A DNA stretch of 64,000 bases from Macrococcus equipercicus. GTDB taxonomy: Bacteria > Bacillota > Bacilli > Staphylococcales > Staphylococcaceae. The stretch is from the NCBI RefSeq assembly GCF_004359525.2, contig NZ_SCWC02000003.1:62001-126000 (forward strand), in the 5' to 3' direction. Made by a program: the position numbers and the translations under genes. A model generated the notes under the pieces. The model was given only the letters and a program-made list of their open reading frames with translations, did not search any database and was not told the DNA's origin. Below are positions 51,140-60,541 of the stretch, in pieces; position 1 is the stretch's first letter, and each line of letters begins with the position of its first letter.

Positions 51140-52333
51140 TTATGATAATATAGTGTCCGGCTGCTCGACTTCGGTATAAGGCGGCAGTGGATCCTTCATG
51201 GCAGTCCAGTCCATCGTCATCTCTTCATCAGTCAGTAACGCAGCGTCAAGCGTACGAGTAATCTCTTCCTGATCCATATCAATTCCGATGAAGACAAGCT
51301 CTGTCTGACGGTCTCCGTACGTGCTGTCCCAGCGAGATTGTAACGTTGGATCCATAGCGAGTGCGCTGTTAATATCTTCCGGGGAACCCGCTGCGACCCA
51401 TTCGCCTGCACCTTGTATCTGCAGGGAATTGCCGGCTTGAGATAACAGACCGCACGTGTCATGACGCGTGGCGAGCCAGTAAAATCCTTTTGATCTGACG
51501 ATATCAGCAGGAAAATTCATCAGCCAGTCCATAAAGCGTTCTGCGTGAAATGGACGTTTTCTTTTGTACACAAATGAGGCGATACCGTATTCTTCTGTTT
51601 CTGGTATGTGCTCTTCATTCAGCTCTTTAATCCAGCCGGCACTTTGACTCGCTTTATCGAAGTCAAATAGTCCTGTATTCAATATTAAATCAAGGTCGAT
51701 CGTTGAATAAGCTGTTTCATAAACTTTAGCTTCAGGATTCAGCTGTTTTAATAGTGCTTTAAGCTCACCGACATCTTCAGCGCTGACAAGATCTGCTTTA
51801 TTAAGCAGAATAACATCAGCAAACTCAATCTGGTCTATCAATAAGTCGATGATCTCACGTGTATCATACTCGTCAGCTGCGAGCTTTCTATCAAGCAGTG
51901 ACTCGCCCGCTTCGTAATCAGTCCAGAATCGGTTGGCATCTACTACTGTCACCATCGTATCAAGACGCGTCTGTTCAGCAAGATTAATGCCGAGCACTTC
52001 ATCGTTTAATGTCAATGTTTGAGCAACGGGAACAGGCTCGGATATTCCAGTTAATTCAATAACGATGTAATCAAGCTCTGACCGGGCAACAAGGTTGTTA
52101 ATTTCTATCATCAAATCCTCACGGAGTGTGCAGCATATACAGCCGTTCTGCAGTTGAATCATCTTTTCGTCTGTCCGCCTCATATCGACTAAATCAGCAT
52201 CAATATTTACTTCACTCATATCATTGACAATAACACCAATTTTCTTGTTTTGAGTGTTCGTCAGTATATGATTCAATAAAGTGGTCTTACCAGCGCCAAG
52301 AAATCCACTGAGTACTGTAATCGGAACTTTCAT
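51140..52333 (-). CDS. COG0523 (CobW-family) GTPase, putative zinc chaperone
   Basis: The 397-residue protein has Walker [16 protein letters not shown] near residues 9-23 and the metal-binding [12 protein letters not shown] (CxCC near 64-67). LLNKADLVS is the NKxD motif, and the C-terminal CobW domain is present. COG0523 members deliver zinc or other metals to target enzymes. A Zur box lies directly upstream and rpmG follows in the same operon, which supports a zinc-starvation role (ZagA/YciC type). Confidence 0.9.
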   Translation of the reverse strand: MKVPITVLSGFLGAGKTTLLNHILTNTQNKKIGVIVNDMSEVNIDADLVDMRRTDEKMIQLQNGCICCTLREDLMIEINNLVARSELDYIVIELTGISEPVPVAQTLTLNDEVLGINLAEQTRLDTMVTVVDANRFWTDYEAGESLLDRKLAADEYDTREIIDLLIDQIEFADVILLNKADLVSAEDVGELKALLKQLNPEAKVYETAYSTIDLDLILNTGLFDFDKASQSAGWIKELNEEHIPETEEYGIASFVYKRKRPFHAERFMDWLMNFPADIVRSKGFYWLATRHDTCGLLSQAGNSLQIQGAGEWVAAGSPEDINSALAMDPTLQSRWDSTYGDRQTELVFIGIDMDQEEITRTLDAALLTDEEMTMDWTAMKDPLPPYTEVEQPDTILS

Positions 52334-52346
52334 CTGTCTTCCTCCA

Positions 52347-52368
52347 ATACGTAATCATTACGATTTAT
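52347..52368. promoter_or_regulatory. Zur box upstream of the cobW-rpmG operon
   Basis: The minus strand reads TAAATCGTAATGATTACGTA, matching the Bacillus/Staphylococcus Zur consensus AAATCGTAATNATTACGATTT except at one end. It lies 14 bp before the cobW-type ATG. Confidence 0.88.
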
Positions 52369-52449
52369 AATATTACTATGGACGAAATCATTTGTAAAGC
52401 ATTTCATTAATATTTTTATAGAGTAAAATGTATGGATTAATATAATAAA

Positions 52450-52590
52450 ATGAATGATTTCACTCATATTACTGTCGCTCACTTCCCACTCGTAGAAGGC
52501 GCATTTCTAGCCAGTGTAGGAAGTAAAGTAGGCAAATCACAAGAGCAGATATTAGCTCCCCTTAAAAAGAATTTTAAAGAAAAAGAATAG
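52450..52590 (+). pseudogene. Possible DhaM C-terminal remnant
   Basis: A 46-residue open frame contains HFPLVEGAFLASVGSKVGKS, resembling the C-terminal PLVEGA motif of DhaM, the phosphotransferase subunit of PTS-dependent dihydroxyacetone kinase. The N-terminal two thirds, including the active-site His, is absent and no dhaKL genes are nearby. No clear RBS is present. It could instead be a short unrelated gene. Confidence 0.45.
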
Positions 52591-52666
52591 TTTACAATTA
52601 ATTTTTATGAAGCCATTGACGTAAAAATTTCCTCATGCTAAGATAAAACCAATTTAATAACGTTAA

Positions 52667-52793
52667 CTCTTATCAAGAGTGGTGGAGGGATGTGCCCTAT
52701 GAAACCCGGCAACCGTCGTTTAACGACATGGTGCTAATTCACATAAAGTAGCAATACTTTAGAAGATGAGAGAAAGGATTTTATACTTTCTCT
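52667..52793 (+). promoter_or_regulatory. S-box (SAM-I) riboswitch upstream of metQ
   Basis: The S-box core is clear: CTCTTATCAAGAG (P1/P2 start), GGTGGAGGGA, GCCCTATGAAACCCGGCAAC and GGTGCTAATTC. GAGAGAAAG and CTTTCTCTT (52769-52792) form the downstream terminator-like hairpin. SAM binding is expected to switch off transcription of the methionine uptake gene. Confidence 0.93.
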
Positions 52794-52879
52794 TATATTG
52801 GAGGAAGTATTTTTTATTTTGCTGTGAACTGATGAGTTGATCGTTGTTAAGACAATCAATCAAAAGGTGGGAATTCAAC

Positions 52880-53698
52880 ATGAAAAGATTCATCAGCTTA
52901 GCAGTATTATTAGTGTTATCAGTAGTTCTAGCCGCTTGCGGCGAAGAAAAAACAGCAGCAGACAAGAAAATTGTTGTCGCAGCTTCACCTGCTCCTCATG
53001 GGGAAGTTGTTAAACATACAGCGATCGCTATGAAGAAAAAAGGTTATGATGTCGAAGTGAAGATCGTTAATGACTATAAAATTCCTAACAAATTACTCGC
53101 AGCAGGGGATGTTGATGCGAATTTGTTCCAGCACGTGCCTTATTTGAATGAAGAGAAGAAAACGCATGGTTACAAAATAGAAGAAGTCGGAAAAGTATTC
53201 ACAACACCAATGGGCGTCTACAGCAAAAAGCATAAGAGCTTAAAAGACCTGCCTGATCACGCCAAGATTTTTGTCTCAAGCAACCCGGCTGAAGAAGGAC
53301 GCTTTCTGTCGTTTTTCGTCAATGAAGGTTTAATTAAAATTAAAAAAGGCGTTAAAATTGAAGATGCTAAGTTCACTGATGTTGTAGAAAACAAGAAAAA
53401 TATTGAGTTCAATAATGATCAGAGTGCGGAATTCCTTCCTAAAACTTATAAAAATAATGAAGGAGATGCTGTCATCATCAATTCCAACTATGCAATCGAT
53501 AATGGGATTATCCCGTCACGTGATGCGATTGCTATAGAAAATGAGTCATCACCGTTTGCCAATATTCTTGCGGTCCAGAAAGGCCATAAAAATGATAAGA
53601 AGTTTCAGGACTTACTCAAAGTGCTGCAATCTGATGAAATGAAAGCTTTTATTAAGAAAGAATACGGCAAAGACGTGATTCCTTATAAAGGGAAATAA
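52880..53698 (+). CDS. metQ: Methionine-binding lipoprotein MetQ
   Basis: This substrate-binding lipoprotein of the NlpA/MetQ family has the signal peptide KRFISLAVLLVLSVVLAAC with lipobox Cys near 20. The family stretches AASPAPHGEVVKHTA, VDANLFQHVPYLNEEKK and NPAEEGRFLSFFVNEGLIK follow. It presents methionine to the MetNI ABC transporter. ATG 52880 follows AAGGTGG. The metN and metI genes, normally between the riboswitch and metQ, are absent here; they must be elsewhere or lost. Confidence 0.92.
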   Translation: MKRFISLAVLLVLSVVLAACGEEKTAADKKIVVAASPAPHGEVVKHTAIAMKKKGYDVEVKIVNDYKIPNKLLAAGDVDANLFQHVPYLNEEKKTHGYKIEEVGKVFTTPMGVYSKKHKSLKDLPDHAKIFVSSNPAEEGRFLSFFVNEGLIKIKKGVKIEDAKFTDVVENKKNIEFNNDQSAEFLPKTYKNNEGDAVIINSNYAIDNGIIPSRDAIAIENESSPFANILAVQKGHKNDKKFQDLLKVLQSDEMKAFIKKEYGKDVIPYKGK

Positions 53699-53786
53699 GA
53701 GGTGTTCATATGACTAAACCTGGTGCAGGAAGCCAGCTTACGATTATATTAACCAGACGATAGCTCATGCGCGTTAAATAGTTTTA

Positions 53787-53813
53787 AAAGCTGCCGATAG
53801 GCGGCTTTTTTTT
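53787..53813 (+). terminator. Terminator after metQ
   Basis: AAAGCTGCC and GGCGGCTTT form a short hairpin with eight Ts. Between metQ and here a tiny 17-codon frame (53710-53763, with its own RBS) is visible but cannot be assigned. The following 53814-54079 is very AT-rich and I see no gene in it. Confidence 0.85.
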
Positions 53814-54079
53814 GTATGAAGGACTACTGACAGTTAATAAAAAATGCATAAAAATAAATTTAATTTGCAAATAATTTTTTGCATAAAATGTTAACTCTTA
53901 ATAAAATAAGAAAAAAACTGTGAATAATTATTATTATCTGCACTTATTATTCTAAAAAAGATAATAATTATTAAAGTCAGAATAATTAAAATATTTTGTT
54001 GTATAAATGATGATGTATATATATAATATTAAATAATAATCTATGCAAATTGTATTGTATACAAAAGGAGATGAGTTAG

Positions 54080-55648
54080 ATGGAAAGTTTAGTAAGCTGG
54101 CTGTTGGATTTAGTTTGGAGTAAACCATTAGTTTACGGCTTGTTACTTACAGGTATTGTCTTTTCACTCATGATGCGGTTTTTCCAGGTCAGGCATATCG
54201 GCGAAATGGTTCGCTTAATGTTCCAGGGTGAAAAATCTGCTGCTGGTATTTCCAGCTTTCAGGCAATCGCCTTATCGCTTGCAGGTCGGGTCGGAACAGG
54301 GAACATCGTCGGCGTCTCTACTGCCATCTTTATCGGTGGTCCCGGTGCAGTGTTCTGGATGTGGGCAACTGCTTTTCTTGGTGCGAGTTCTGCGTTTATC
54401 GAATCAACGCTCGGTCAGATTTATAAGCGTCAAGAAAAAGGCGAGTACCGCGGAGGTCCTGCTTATTACATAGAACAAGGGATCAAAGGGAAATTCGGTA
54501 GAATATACGGAATCGTCTTCGCTATTGTTACTATTTTATCAACAAGTCTATTATTGCCAGGTGTTCAATCCAATGCTATCGCGAATTCCATGAATAATGC
54601 TTTCGGTCTTAATAAGTGGATTGTTGGTGTCATTCTTGCATTGATTCTTGCGTTAATCATTTTCGGTGGTGTTAAATGGATTGCAAGTGTTGCGACAGCA
54701 GTTGTCCCGTTCATGGCGATTTTATATATTTTAATGGCATTGATTATTCTTGTGTTGAATATTAATGAAGTGCCGGGATTAATCGCATTGATTTTTAAAT
54801 CAGCATTTAATTTAGAATCAGCATTCGGCGGTATTTTCGGTGCGATGATTGAAATTGGTGTAAAACGTGGTCTTTATTCTAATGAAGCGGGTCAAGGGAC
54901 AGGGCCTCACGCGGCAGCTGCGGCTGAAGTTTCTCACCCGGCGAAACAAGGTCTTGTGCAGGCATTCTCAGTATACGTAGATACATTATTTGTCTGTACA
55001 GCGACAGCATTAATCGTGCTGTTAGCAGGTACTTACAATACAACAGATGGCACAACGGATAAAAGTGGTGCTCCGCATTTAATTAAAGATGGCGGCATTT
55101 ATACACAGGCAGCTGACGGTACTAAAGATTACTCCGGTACGGCGATGTACGTGCAGGCAGGGGTAGACAAAGCGTTGCAGGGAAGCAACTACACATTTGA
55201 TCCGAATTTCTCTGGTTTTGGTTCATACTTTGTTGCAGTGGCATTATTCTTCTTCGCCTTCACAACTATTCTTGCCTACTCGTATATTGCGGAGACAAAC
55301 GTTTCCTACTTGATGCGTGGACAAAGTGAGGGAGCAACAAAAATTGGCTTTAATATCGCCCGGTTATTATTAATTGCTGCAACGCTTTACGGAGCAGTGA
55401 AAACTGCTGAACTTGCCTGGAATCTAGGGGACTTAGGTGTCGGCTTGATGGCCTGGCTGAATGTCATTGCCATCTGGATTCTTCATAAGCCTGCTGTTAA
55501 AGCACTTAAAGATTATGAAGCCCAGAAGAAAGCGCTTGGATCAGGACGGAATGCAGTTTATCGTCCGGATCCTGCAGAATTACCAACTGCAAAGTTCTGG
55601 CTGGAAGACTATCCGGAACGTTTAAGACAGGAAAACTTGCAGAAATAA
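54080..55648 (+). CDS. Sodium:alanine/glycine symporter (AGCS family)
   Basis: This 522-residue protein has about 11 helices and the AGCS signatures AGRVGTGNIVGVSTAIFIGGPGA near 68-90, GVKRGLYSNEAGQGTGPHAAA near 258-278 and a YIAETNVSYL segment. It imports alanine or glycine with Na+. A hydrophilic insertion of about 60 residues (TYNTTDGTTDKSGAPHLIKD onward) lies between late helices, as in other Firmicutes AlsT proteins. The RBS AAAGGAGATG precedes the ATG. Confidence 0.93.
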   Translation: MESLVSWLLDLVWSKPLVYGLLLTGIVFSLMMRFFQVRHIGEMVRLMFQGEKSAAGISSFQAIALSLAGRVGTGNIVGVSTAIFIGGPGAVFWMWATAFLGASSAFIESTLGQIYKRQEKGEYRGGPAYYIEQGIKGKFGRIYGIVFAIVTILSTSLLLPGVQSNAIANSMNNAFGLNKWIVGVILALILALIIFGGVKWIASVATAVVPFMAILYILMALIILVLNINEVPGLIALIFKSAFNLESAFGGIFGAMIEIGVKRGLYSNEAGQGTGPHAAAAAEVSHPAKQGLVQAFSVYVDTLFVCTATALIVLLAGTYNTTDGTTDKSGAPHLIKDGGIYTQAADGTKDYSGTAMYVQAGVDKALQGSNYTFDPNFSGFGSYFVAVALFFFAFTTILAYSYIAETNVSYLMRGQSEGATKIGFNIARLLLIAATLYGAVKTAELAWNLGDLGVGLMAWLNVIAIWILHKPAVKALKDYEAQKKALGSGRNAVYRPDPAELPTAKFWLEDYPERLRQENLQK

Positions 55649-55656
55649 TAGTACAG

Positions 55657-55720
55657 CGTCTGTAGTTGATGGACAACCCTTCGTCCGGAGGGTATTGTTA
55701 AATCAATTACAGACGTTTTT
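55657..55720 (+). terminator. Long nested-hairpin terminator after the alanine symporter
   Basis: An outer stem (CGTCTGTAGTTGAT with ATCAATTACAGACG, one mismatch) encloses an inner hairpin (ACAACCCT with AGGGTATTGT) and is followed by TTTTT. Confidence 0.8.
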
Positions 55721-55745
55721 AATTTGTTATAGAGGATGAATGAAG

Positions 55746-56522
55746 ATGAAAGTTTATTACTTAGGACCGGAAGGAACATTCAGCTATCAGGCAGCAGTGA
55801 AATATCAACCTCATGCTGATCTTGTTCCATGTCAGTCGCTGTATGAAGTCGTTGAACAGTTCAATCAACATACGAACAGTCAAGCCATCGTACCGATTGA
55901 AAATGCCATCGAAGGGACTATTAATTTAATAGCTGATGAATTGATAGAAAATCAGCTGCATGTGATCGGTGAAGTGTATTTGGATATTGCGTTTGATGTC
56001 GTCGGACTGACACCATCGATGGAACACATCTCATCGGTTGTCTCAATCGCCCCGATCATCAGTCAGACGAAGCGGTTTATTACGGACTATGAACTGGACG
56101 TTAAACATTCCGATTCATCACTAGACAGTCTGAATTACATCGATCACGAAACAGTGGCGATCATTCCACATCAAAGCACGACAGCTTATCCGGTTATTAC
56201 AGAACATATAGAGGACTATCCTTATAACAAGACACGTTTTTTAGTGCTGTCTCATCAGGAAACCAGTCATCCGACGACGCAGGCACTGCTGTTATTGACA
56301 CCGAAAGTCGATAAACCAGGGCTGCTCGCTAATATATTGAATGTCTTTAATCTGTATAACATCAACTTATCATGGATTGAATCAAGACCGACGAAGCAGC
56401 AGTTTGGCTGCTATCACTTTCTTATTCAATGCCAAATTGCTGCGTCTTCAGACGATTATAAGCAAGTCTTAAAAATATTTGAGGCGCTGGAAATTACGGT
56501 CCGCACTATTGGAGCGTTTTAA
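55746..56522 (+). CDS. pheA: Prephenate dehydratase
   Basis: PheA converts prephenate to phenylpyruvate in phenylalanine synthesis. The catalytic PDT domain has YLGPEGTFSYQAA at the start, IVPIENAIEGTINLIAD near 56-72 and the TRFLVLS motif. A C-terminal ACT domain (KPGLLANILNVFNLYNINLSWIESRP) gives feedback control by phenylalanine. ATG 55746 gives better RBS spacing to AGAGG than the ATG at 55740. It stands alone, without a chorismate mutase fusion. Confidence 0.94.
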   Translation: MKVYYLGPEGTFSYQAAVKYQPHADLVPCQSLYEVVEQFNQHTNSQAIVPIENAIEGTINLIADELIENQLHVIGEVYLDIAFDVVGLTPSMEHISSVVSIAPIISQTKRFITDYELDVKHSDSSLDSLNYIDHETVAIIPHQSTTAYPVITEHIEDYPYNKTRFLVLSHQETSHPTTQALLLLTPKVDKPGLLANILNVFNLYNINLSWIESRPTKQQFGCYHFLIQCQIAASSDDYKQVLKIFEALEITVRTIGAF

Positions 56523-56660
56523 TGATAACGGCTTAACTAACTGAAACTTAAGTTATTGTAAACACTATTATAATAATGCTGATGAATACTGATTTTTTTC
56601 ATAAAATGATTCTTTAAATATGCAAAGTTTGAAAAAGTTTGCGATTTTAGCCCCTTAAAG

Positions 56661-56674
56661 CGGAAACGCTTTCA
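56661..56674 (+). promoter_or_regulatory. CcpA cre-like site
   Basis: CGGAAACGCTTTCA differs from the cre consensus TGWAANCGNTNWCA mainly in its first base. It lies about 100 bp upstream of the amino-acid permease, suggesting carbon catabolite control. Confidence 0.55.
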
Positions 56675-56769
56675 AGTAATTGTTTCATTTTTGTAAAGAT
56701 TATGTATAATAGAGAGGTAGAAAATAGTCACTTATGATTTATCAATTGAAGAAAGAAGGCAAATATCTT

Positions 56770-58149
56770 ATGGAAGATAATCAATTACACAGAGGACTTA
56801 GTTCCCGTCAAGTACAAATGATAGCATTAGGCGGGACAATTGGTGTTGGTTTATTTATGGGTGCTTCAAGCACAATTAAATGGGCAGGACCTTCAGCAAT
56901 TTTCGCATATCTTATCGCAGGTCTGTTTTTATTTTTCATTATGCGGGCAATGGGCGAGTTAGTATACCTGTTTCCGACCACTGGGTCTTTCGCGAATTAT
57001 GCCAGTGATTATATCCATCCTGTCGCAGGTTACATGACTGCCTGGAGCAATATATTCCAGTGGGTTGTTGTCGGAATGAGTGAAGTTATCGCAGTCGGCC
57101 AGTACATGCAGTTCTGGTGGCCGGATTTACCGACATGGATTCCGGGTCTTATCGTTATTGTGACACTCGCTGCTGCTAACATGATTTCTGTTAAAGCATT
57201 CGGTGAGTTTGAATTCTGGTTCGCTATGATTAAAGTAGTAACTATCATTTTAATGATTGTTGCTGGTTTCGGTTTAATCTTCTTTGGTCTAGGCAATGGC
57301 GGACACGCCATTGGTTTTGGCAACTTAACAGCACACGGTGGTTTCTTCCCGAACGGCTGGACAGGCTTATTCTTTGCATTATCATTAGTAGTCGGTGCGT
57401 ATCAAGGGGTTGAGCTAATCGGTATTACTGCCGGTGAAACGAAAGATCCACAAAAGAACATTACTAAAGCTGTTAACAGCATTGTATGGCGTATTCTTAT
57501 TTTCTACATTGGCGCTATCTTTGTTATTGTTACAGTCTATCCTTGGGATGAACTCGGCAATGTAGGCAGCCCGTTTGTTGCTACATTCGCTAAAATCGGT
57601 ATTACTATTGCTGCTGGTTTAATCAATTTCGTAGTAATTACAGCTGCCATGTCAGGCTGTAACTCAGGTATTTTCAGTTCAAGCCGTATGGTCTTTACAT
57701 TGTCTCAAGAAGGCAAAATGCCACGTACGTTCGCTAAAGTCATGAAAAATGGTGTTCCTGTTTATGCGGTACTTGCTATTTCAATCGGTATTTTTGTCGG
57801 AGTTATACTAAATGTTATTTTACCAATGTTTATTGAAGGGTCATCTAACATCTTCGTCTATGTATATAGTGCTTCTATCTTACCGGGTATGGTTCCTTGG
57901 TTTATGATCTTAATCAGCCATATTCAGTTCAGAAAGAAACATCCGGAACTGATTGAAAACCATCCGTTCAAGATGCCGGGTGCGCCATTTACTAACTATT
58001 TAACGATTGCATTTTTAGTAATGGTATTAATCGGCATGCTGATCAACGTAGATACACGCGTCTCAGTAATCATCGGCTTTATTTTCCTTGGTGTTGTTGC
58101 AGCTTACTTCTTTATAAGAGGCTACCACAAACAGGAAAGTGTGAAATAA
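56770..58149 (+). CDS. Amino acid permease (APC superfamily, AAT type)
   Basis: This 459-residue, 12-helix permease starts HRGLSSRQVQMIALGGTIGVGLFMG, the hallmark of the AAT family (CycA-, AroP-, GabP-like). It has MRAMGELVYLFPTTGSFANYAS and GVELIGITAGETKDPQKNI. Substrate cannot be fixed; D-serine/D-alanine/glycine or GABA-type amino acids are candidates. ATG 56770 aligns with relatives; the frame opens earlier at 56734. A cre-like site upstream implies glucose repression. Confidence 0.9.
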   Translation: MEDNQLHRGLSSRQVQMIALGGTIGVGLFMGASSTIKWAGPSAIFAYLIAGLFLFFIMRAMGELVYLFPTTGSFANYASDYIHPVAGYMTAWSNIFQWVVVGMSEVIAVGQYMQFWWPDLPTWIPGLIVIVTLAAANMISVKAFGEFEFWFAMIKVVTIILMIVAGFGLIFFGLGNGGHAIGFGNLTAHGGFFPNGWTGLFFALSLVVGAYQGVELIGITAGETKDPQKNITKAVNSIVWRILIFYIGAIFVIVTVYPWDELGNVGSPFVATFAKIGITIAAGLINFVVITAAMSGCNSGIFSSSRMVFTLSQEGKMPRTFAKVMKNGVPVYAVLAISIGIFVGVILNVILPMFIEGSSNIFVYVYSASILPGMVPWFMILISHIQFRKKHPELIENHPFKMPGAPFTNYLTIAFLVMVLIGMLINVDTRVSVIIGFIFLGVVAAYFFIRGYHKQESVK

Positions 58150-58163
58150 ATAACTATCAATAA

Positions 58164-58200
58164 GAGCGAAGTGAAAACAACTGTTTTCACTTCGCTTTTT
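58164..58200. terminator. Terminator after amino acid permease
   Basis: AGCGAAGTGAAAACA and TGTTTTCACTTCGCT form a perfect stem followed by a T run. Confidence 0.9.
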
Positions 58201-58218
58201 TATATTTTACAGGAGCGG

Positions 58219-58850
58219 CTATAGTGTATTTTCATGTACGGGGATAAGGCTCAGCCAGTTTGCAAATAGCTGTTTGCCGCTCTGTTGCCAGTAGTTGACC
58301 GGTCGCCTTGTCGTATCATTTTCCGGGAAATAATTATAAGGTAAATCAATCGTCTGTCCTTTGCCGACATCTCTCGTGTATTCGTTCTGTAACGTGTCTG
58401 CCTCGTATTCGAAATGTCCAAAAATATATAAGTCATGTCGTTCTCTAGCGACAATAATGTCCGGTCCGAGCACTGGATGATAGGCTAACGCGTCAAGCGG
58501 TGCTTGAGCAAGCTGAGTCTCGTCAATTTGTGTATGACGAGAAGTCGGTATAGTCATAGGTCCTTTGATTGCTGCAGCGTATGGATGTAAAGTATCTATC
58601 CAGTCGAATGGATAAAGACCAAATAGTTTCTGCGGTACGACTACTTTATCGATGCCGTAATTCACATGAGGCCCCAGTATAGAAATAACCGGTGATGAAT
58701 CTTTTTATCCGCCCATTTAAGAATAGTAGTCAATTCCTCGTAGTAAGTCACATCAACGAAATCTATTTTTTTACTACTCTGGATAAGTTTGTTATTTAAA
58801 TATTGTTTATCATACGCGGTTAAATTCATAATTGTCAAACAACTCATACA
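58219..58850 (-). pseudogene. metA: Homoserine O-acyltransferase MetA, truncated and frameshifted
   Basis: Two adjoining frames make up the C-terminal two thirds of MetA. The first ends with FVDVTYYEELTTILKWADKK and a degraded LFLYWGLM; after a frameshift near 58,663 the second runs NYGIDKVVVPQKLFGLYPFD to FEYEADTLQNEYTRDV (the catalytic Glu region). The N terminus (about 80-90 residues) is missing because tauE sequence begins right at the break. The enzyme would start methionine synthesis by acylating homoserine; this copy is inactive. Confidence 0.88.
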
Positions 58851-58858
58851 AAGGCTTT

Positions 58859-59635
58859 TTATAAAATTTCCATGAGCATTTTAATGGCAGCTGATGCAAT
58901 CAAAACAGCAAGAATATAACGCAATACATTTTGATTGGTCTTCTGGGACATACGTGTGCCAATAGGTGCAACGATAAGGCTTGAAATAATAAGTGGGAGC
59001 ATTAAGAAGAAATCTACGTCTCCAGTCATCGATTTCATCAGAAAAGTTCCTGTTGATGAGATAAAAGCGATAACGATGCTGCTTGTCACAACAGTTCTAA
59101 AAGGTGCCTTAAACAACGCCAGTAGAACGGGTACAAGAATGAATGCACCGCCTGCTCCGACAATGCCGGATACATAACCGATTATTAAGGCAGTGATAAA
59201 CAATAAAATAGCGTTAAAGCGATATTTTGTCTGTTCAGGTCGTACTTTCCAGAACATTAAAACGACCGCAAGAAGAGCTAAAAATGTATAGACTGTGTTA
59301 ATAAGAGCAGCATCAAAAAGTGATCCACTATATGCTCCTAATAAACTGCCAAGAAGAATACCTGCTCCCATTGGGATAATAATTGAACGGTTTAAGTCCG
59401 GACTTTTCCGCTGACTGTAACTTCCGCTCATCGTACTGAAAAATACTTGAGCTGCTGTAAGTCCAGAAGCGGTGTGGGCATTTATCGTATTTATGCCGAA
59501 CAGGGGCGGGATAAAGAGCACCAGTGGATATATAATAATAGCTCCTCCAATTCCCACAAGGCCCGAAATAAATGCACCTACTGCTCCAATAAGGGCTAAC
59601 AATATAACAGTTGCAGCCATTGTAGACGATTCCAT
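58859..59635 (-). CDS. TauE/SafE-family sulfite/sulfonate exporter
   Basis: This 258-residue, eight-helix protein shows the two TauE/SafE repeats: GLVGIGGAIIIYPLVLF near residues 27-43 and GYVSGIVGAGGAFILVPVLL near 151-170. In Staphylococcaceae such genes sit with the cst sulfide-detoxification genes and are thought to export sulfite or related anions. Here its start overlaps the end of a rhodanese fragment, so the original operon was rhodanese-tauE. The coding frame itself is intact. Confidence 0.88.
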   Translation of the reverse strand: MESSTMAATVILLALIGAVGAFISGLVGIGGAIIIYPLVLFIPPLFGINTINAHTASGLTAAQVFFSTMSGSYSQRKSPDLNRSIIIPMGAGILLGSLLGAYSGSLFDAALINTVYTFLALLAVVLMFWKVRPEQTKYRFNAILLFITALIIGYVSGIVGAGGAFILVPVLLALFKAPFRTVVTSSIVIAFISSTGTFLMKSMTGDVDFFLMLPLIISSLIVAPIGTRMSQKTNQNVLRYILAVLIASAAIKMLMEIL

Positions 59636-59780
59636 TCTATCATGCCGCCTGCGACATTTGTTACGTTAACACTATGAGCATTCAATAATTGACAAGCAGT
59701 ATTACTTCTATTTCCTGAGCAGCAAATAATGATATAGTCATCTTCTTTGTTAAATTCATGTATTCTGTTTTCCAGTTCAG
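59596..59780 (-). pseudogene. Rhodanese-domain C-terminal fragment
   Basis: The minus strand encodes PLSELENRIHEFNKEDDYII followed by ICCSGNRSNTACQLL (catalytic Cys loop CSGNRS) and VTNVAGGMIEW, then a stop at 59596-59598. Only the last 60 residues of a rhodanese remain. The 5' part is replaced at about 59,780 by the oppositely oriented cstB fragment. The fragment overlaps the tauE start as an upstream operon member would. Confidence 0.8.
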
Positions 59781-60541
59781 AAAGCGGAAAATCATTAGGA
59801 GCAGTTCCAGTGACGACGTTAGGTTATGAACGTATTAACAGCTGGGCATTTCAATACCAAGATGAAGAGCAGTTCATCGCTGCATTAACAAGTGAACAAC
59901 CGGAACCACCTTATTATTTCAAAGAAATGAAACGCATTAACCGTGATGGCGTAAAGCCGTATCATCTGGGTGTTATTGCACCTGTTGATCAGTTGGATCC
60001 GGCAGCAAGAACGATTGATTTACGTGCTAAAGAAGTGTTTGCTGAGAACACAAGTGATGGTATTAATATTCCTTATAACAGTAAATTTTTAAGTTTCGCC
60101 GGCTGGTATGTCGACTATGAAAAACCGCTTCAATTTATAGGTGACTTTGAGCAAGTGCAGCAAGCAGCAGCAGAATTAAAATTAATTGGATTTGATAAAG
60201 TGATTGGTTACACTACAGCAAACAAGGTCAAGGAAAAAAGCTATCAACAAATTCAACCAGATGAATTCAAAGCACTGAATAAACAGACTATTAATATTCT
60301 GGACGTTAGAACAGCTCAAGAATGGAATGATTCTCACTTCGAGGAAGCGGAGCACTTGCATTATGGTAAACTTTTAAAAGAGGTAGTACCTTACGATAAA
60401 AATGAAATCATCTATGTTTATTGCCAGACAGGTGTGAGAAGTGCTATTGCAATGAGTTTATTAAAAGCAAAAGGATATAAAAACATTGTTAATATTAAAG
60501 GTGGTTATGATGTGCTTGAAATTTATTATAGGACGTCTTAA
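59781..60541 (+). pseudogene. cstB: CstB-like persulfide dioxygenase/rhodanese, N terminus lost
   Basis: The frame encodes the C-terminal part of a CstB-type protein: SGKSLGAVPVTTLGYER, EPPYYFKEMKRINRDG, a degenerate rhodanese repeat, and a final rhodanese with YCQTGVRSAIAM as active loop. The N-terminal metallo-beta-lactamase part with the iron-binding HxHxDH is absent. CstB oxidises persulfides to thiosulfate in staphylococcal sulfide detoxification. The remaining frame is open, so a truncated product could still be made from ATG 59747, but no RBS supports it. Confidence 0.8.

Noticed and set aside
53814-54079. A riboswitch or T-box before the alanine symporter
   Set aside because: The gap is simply AT-rich; no conserved T-box, glycine-riboswitch or terminator elements are present.
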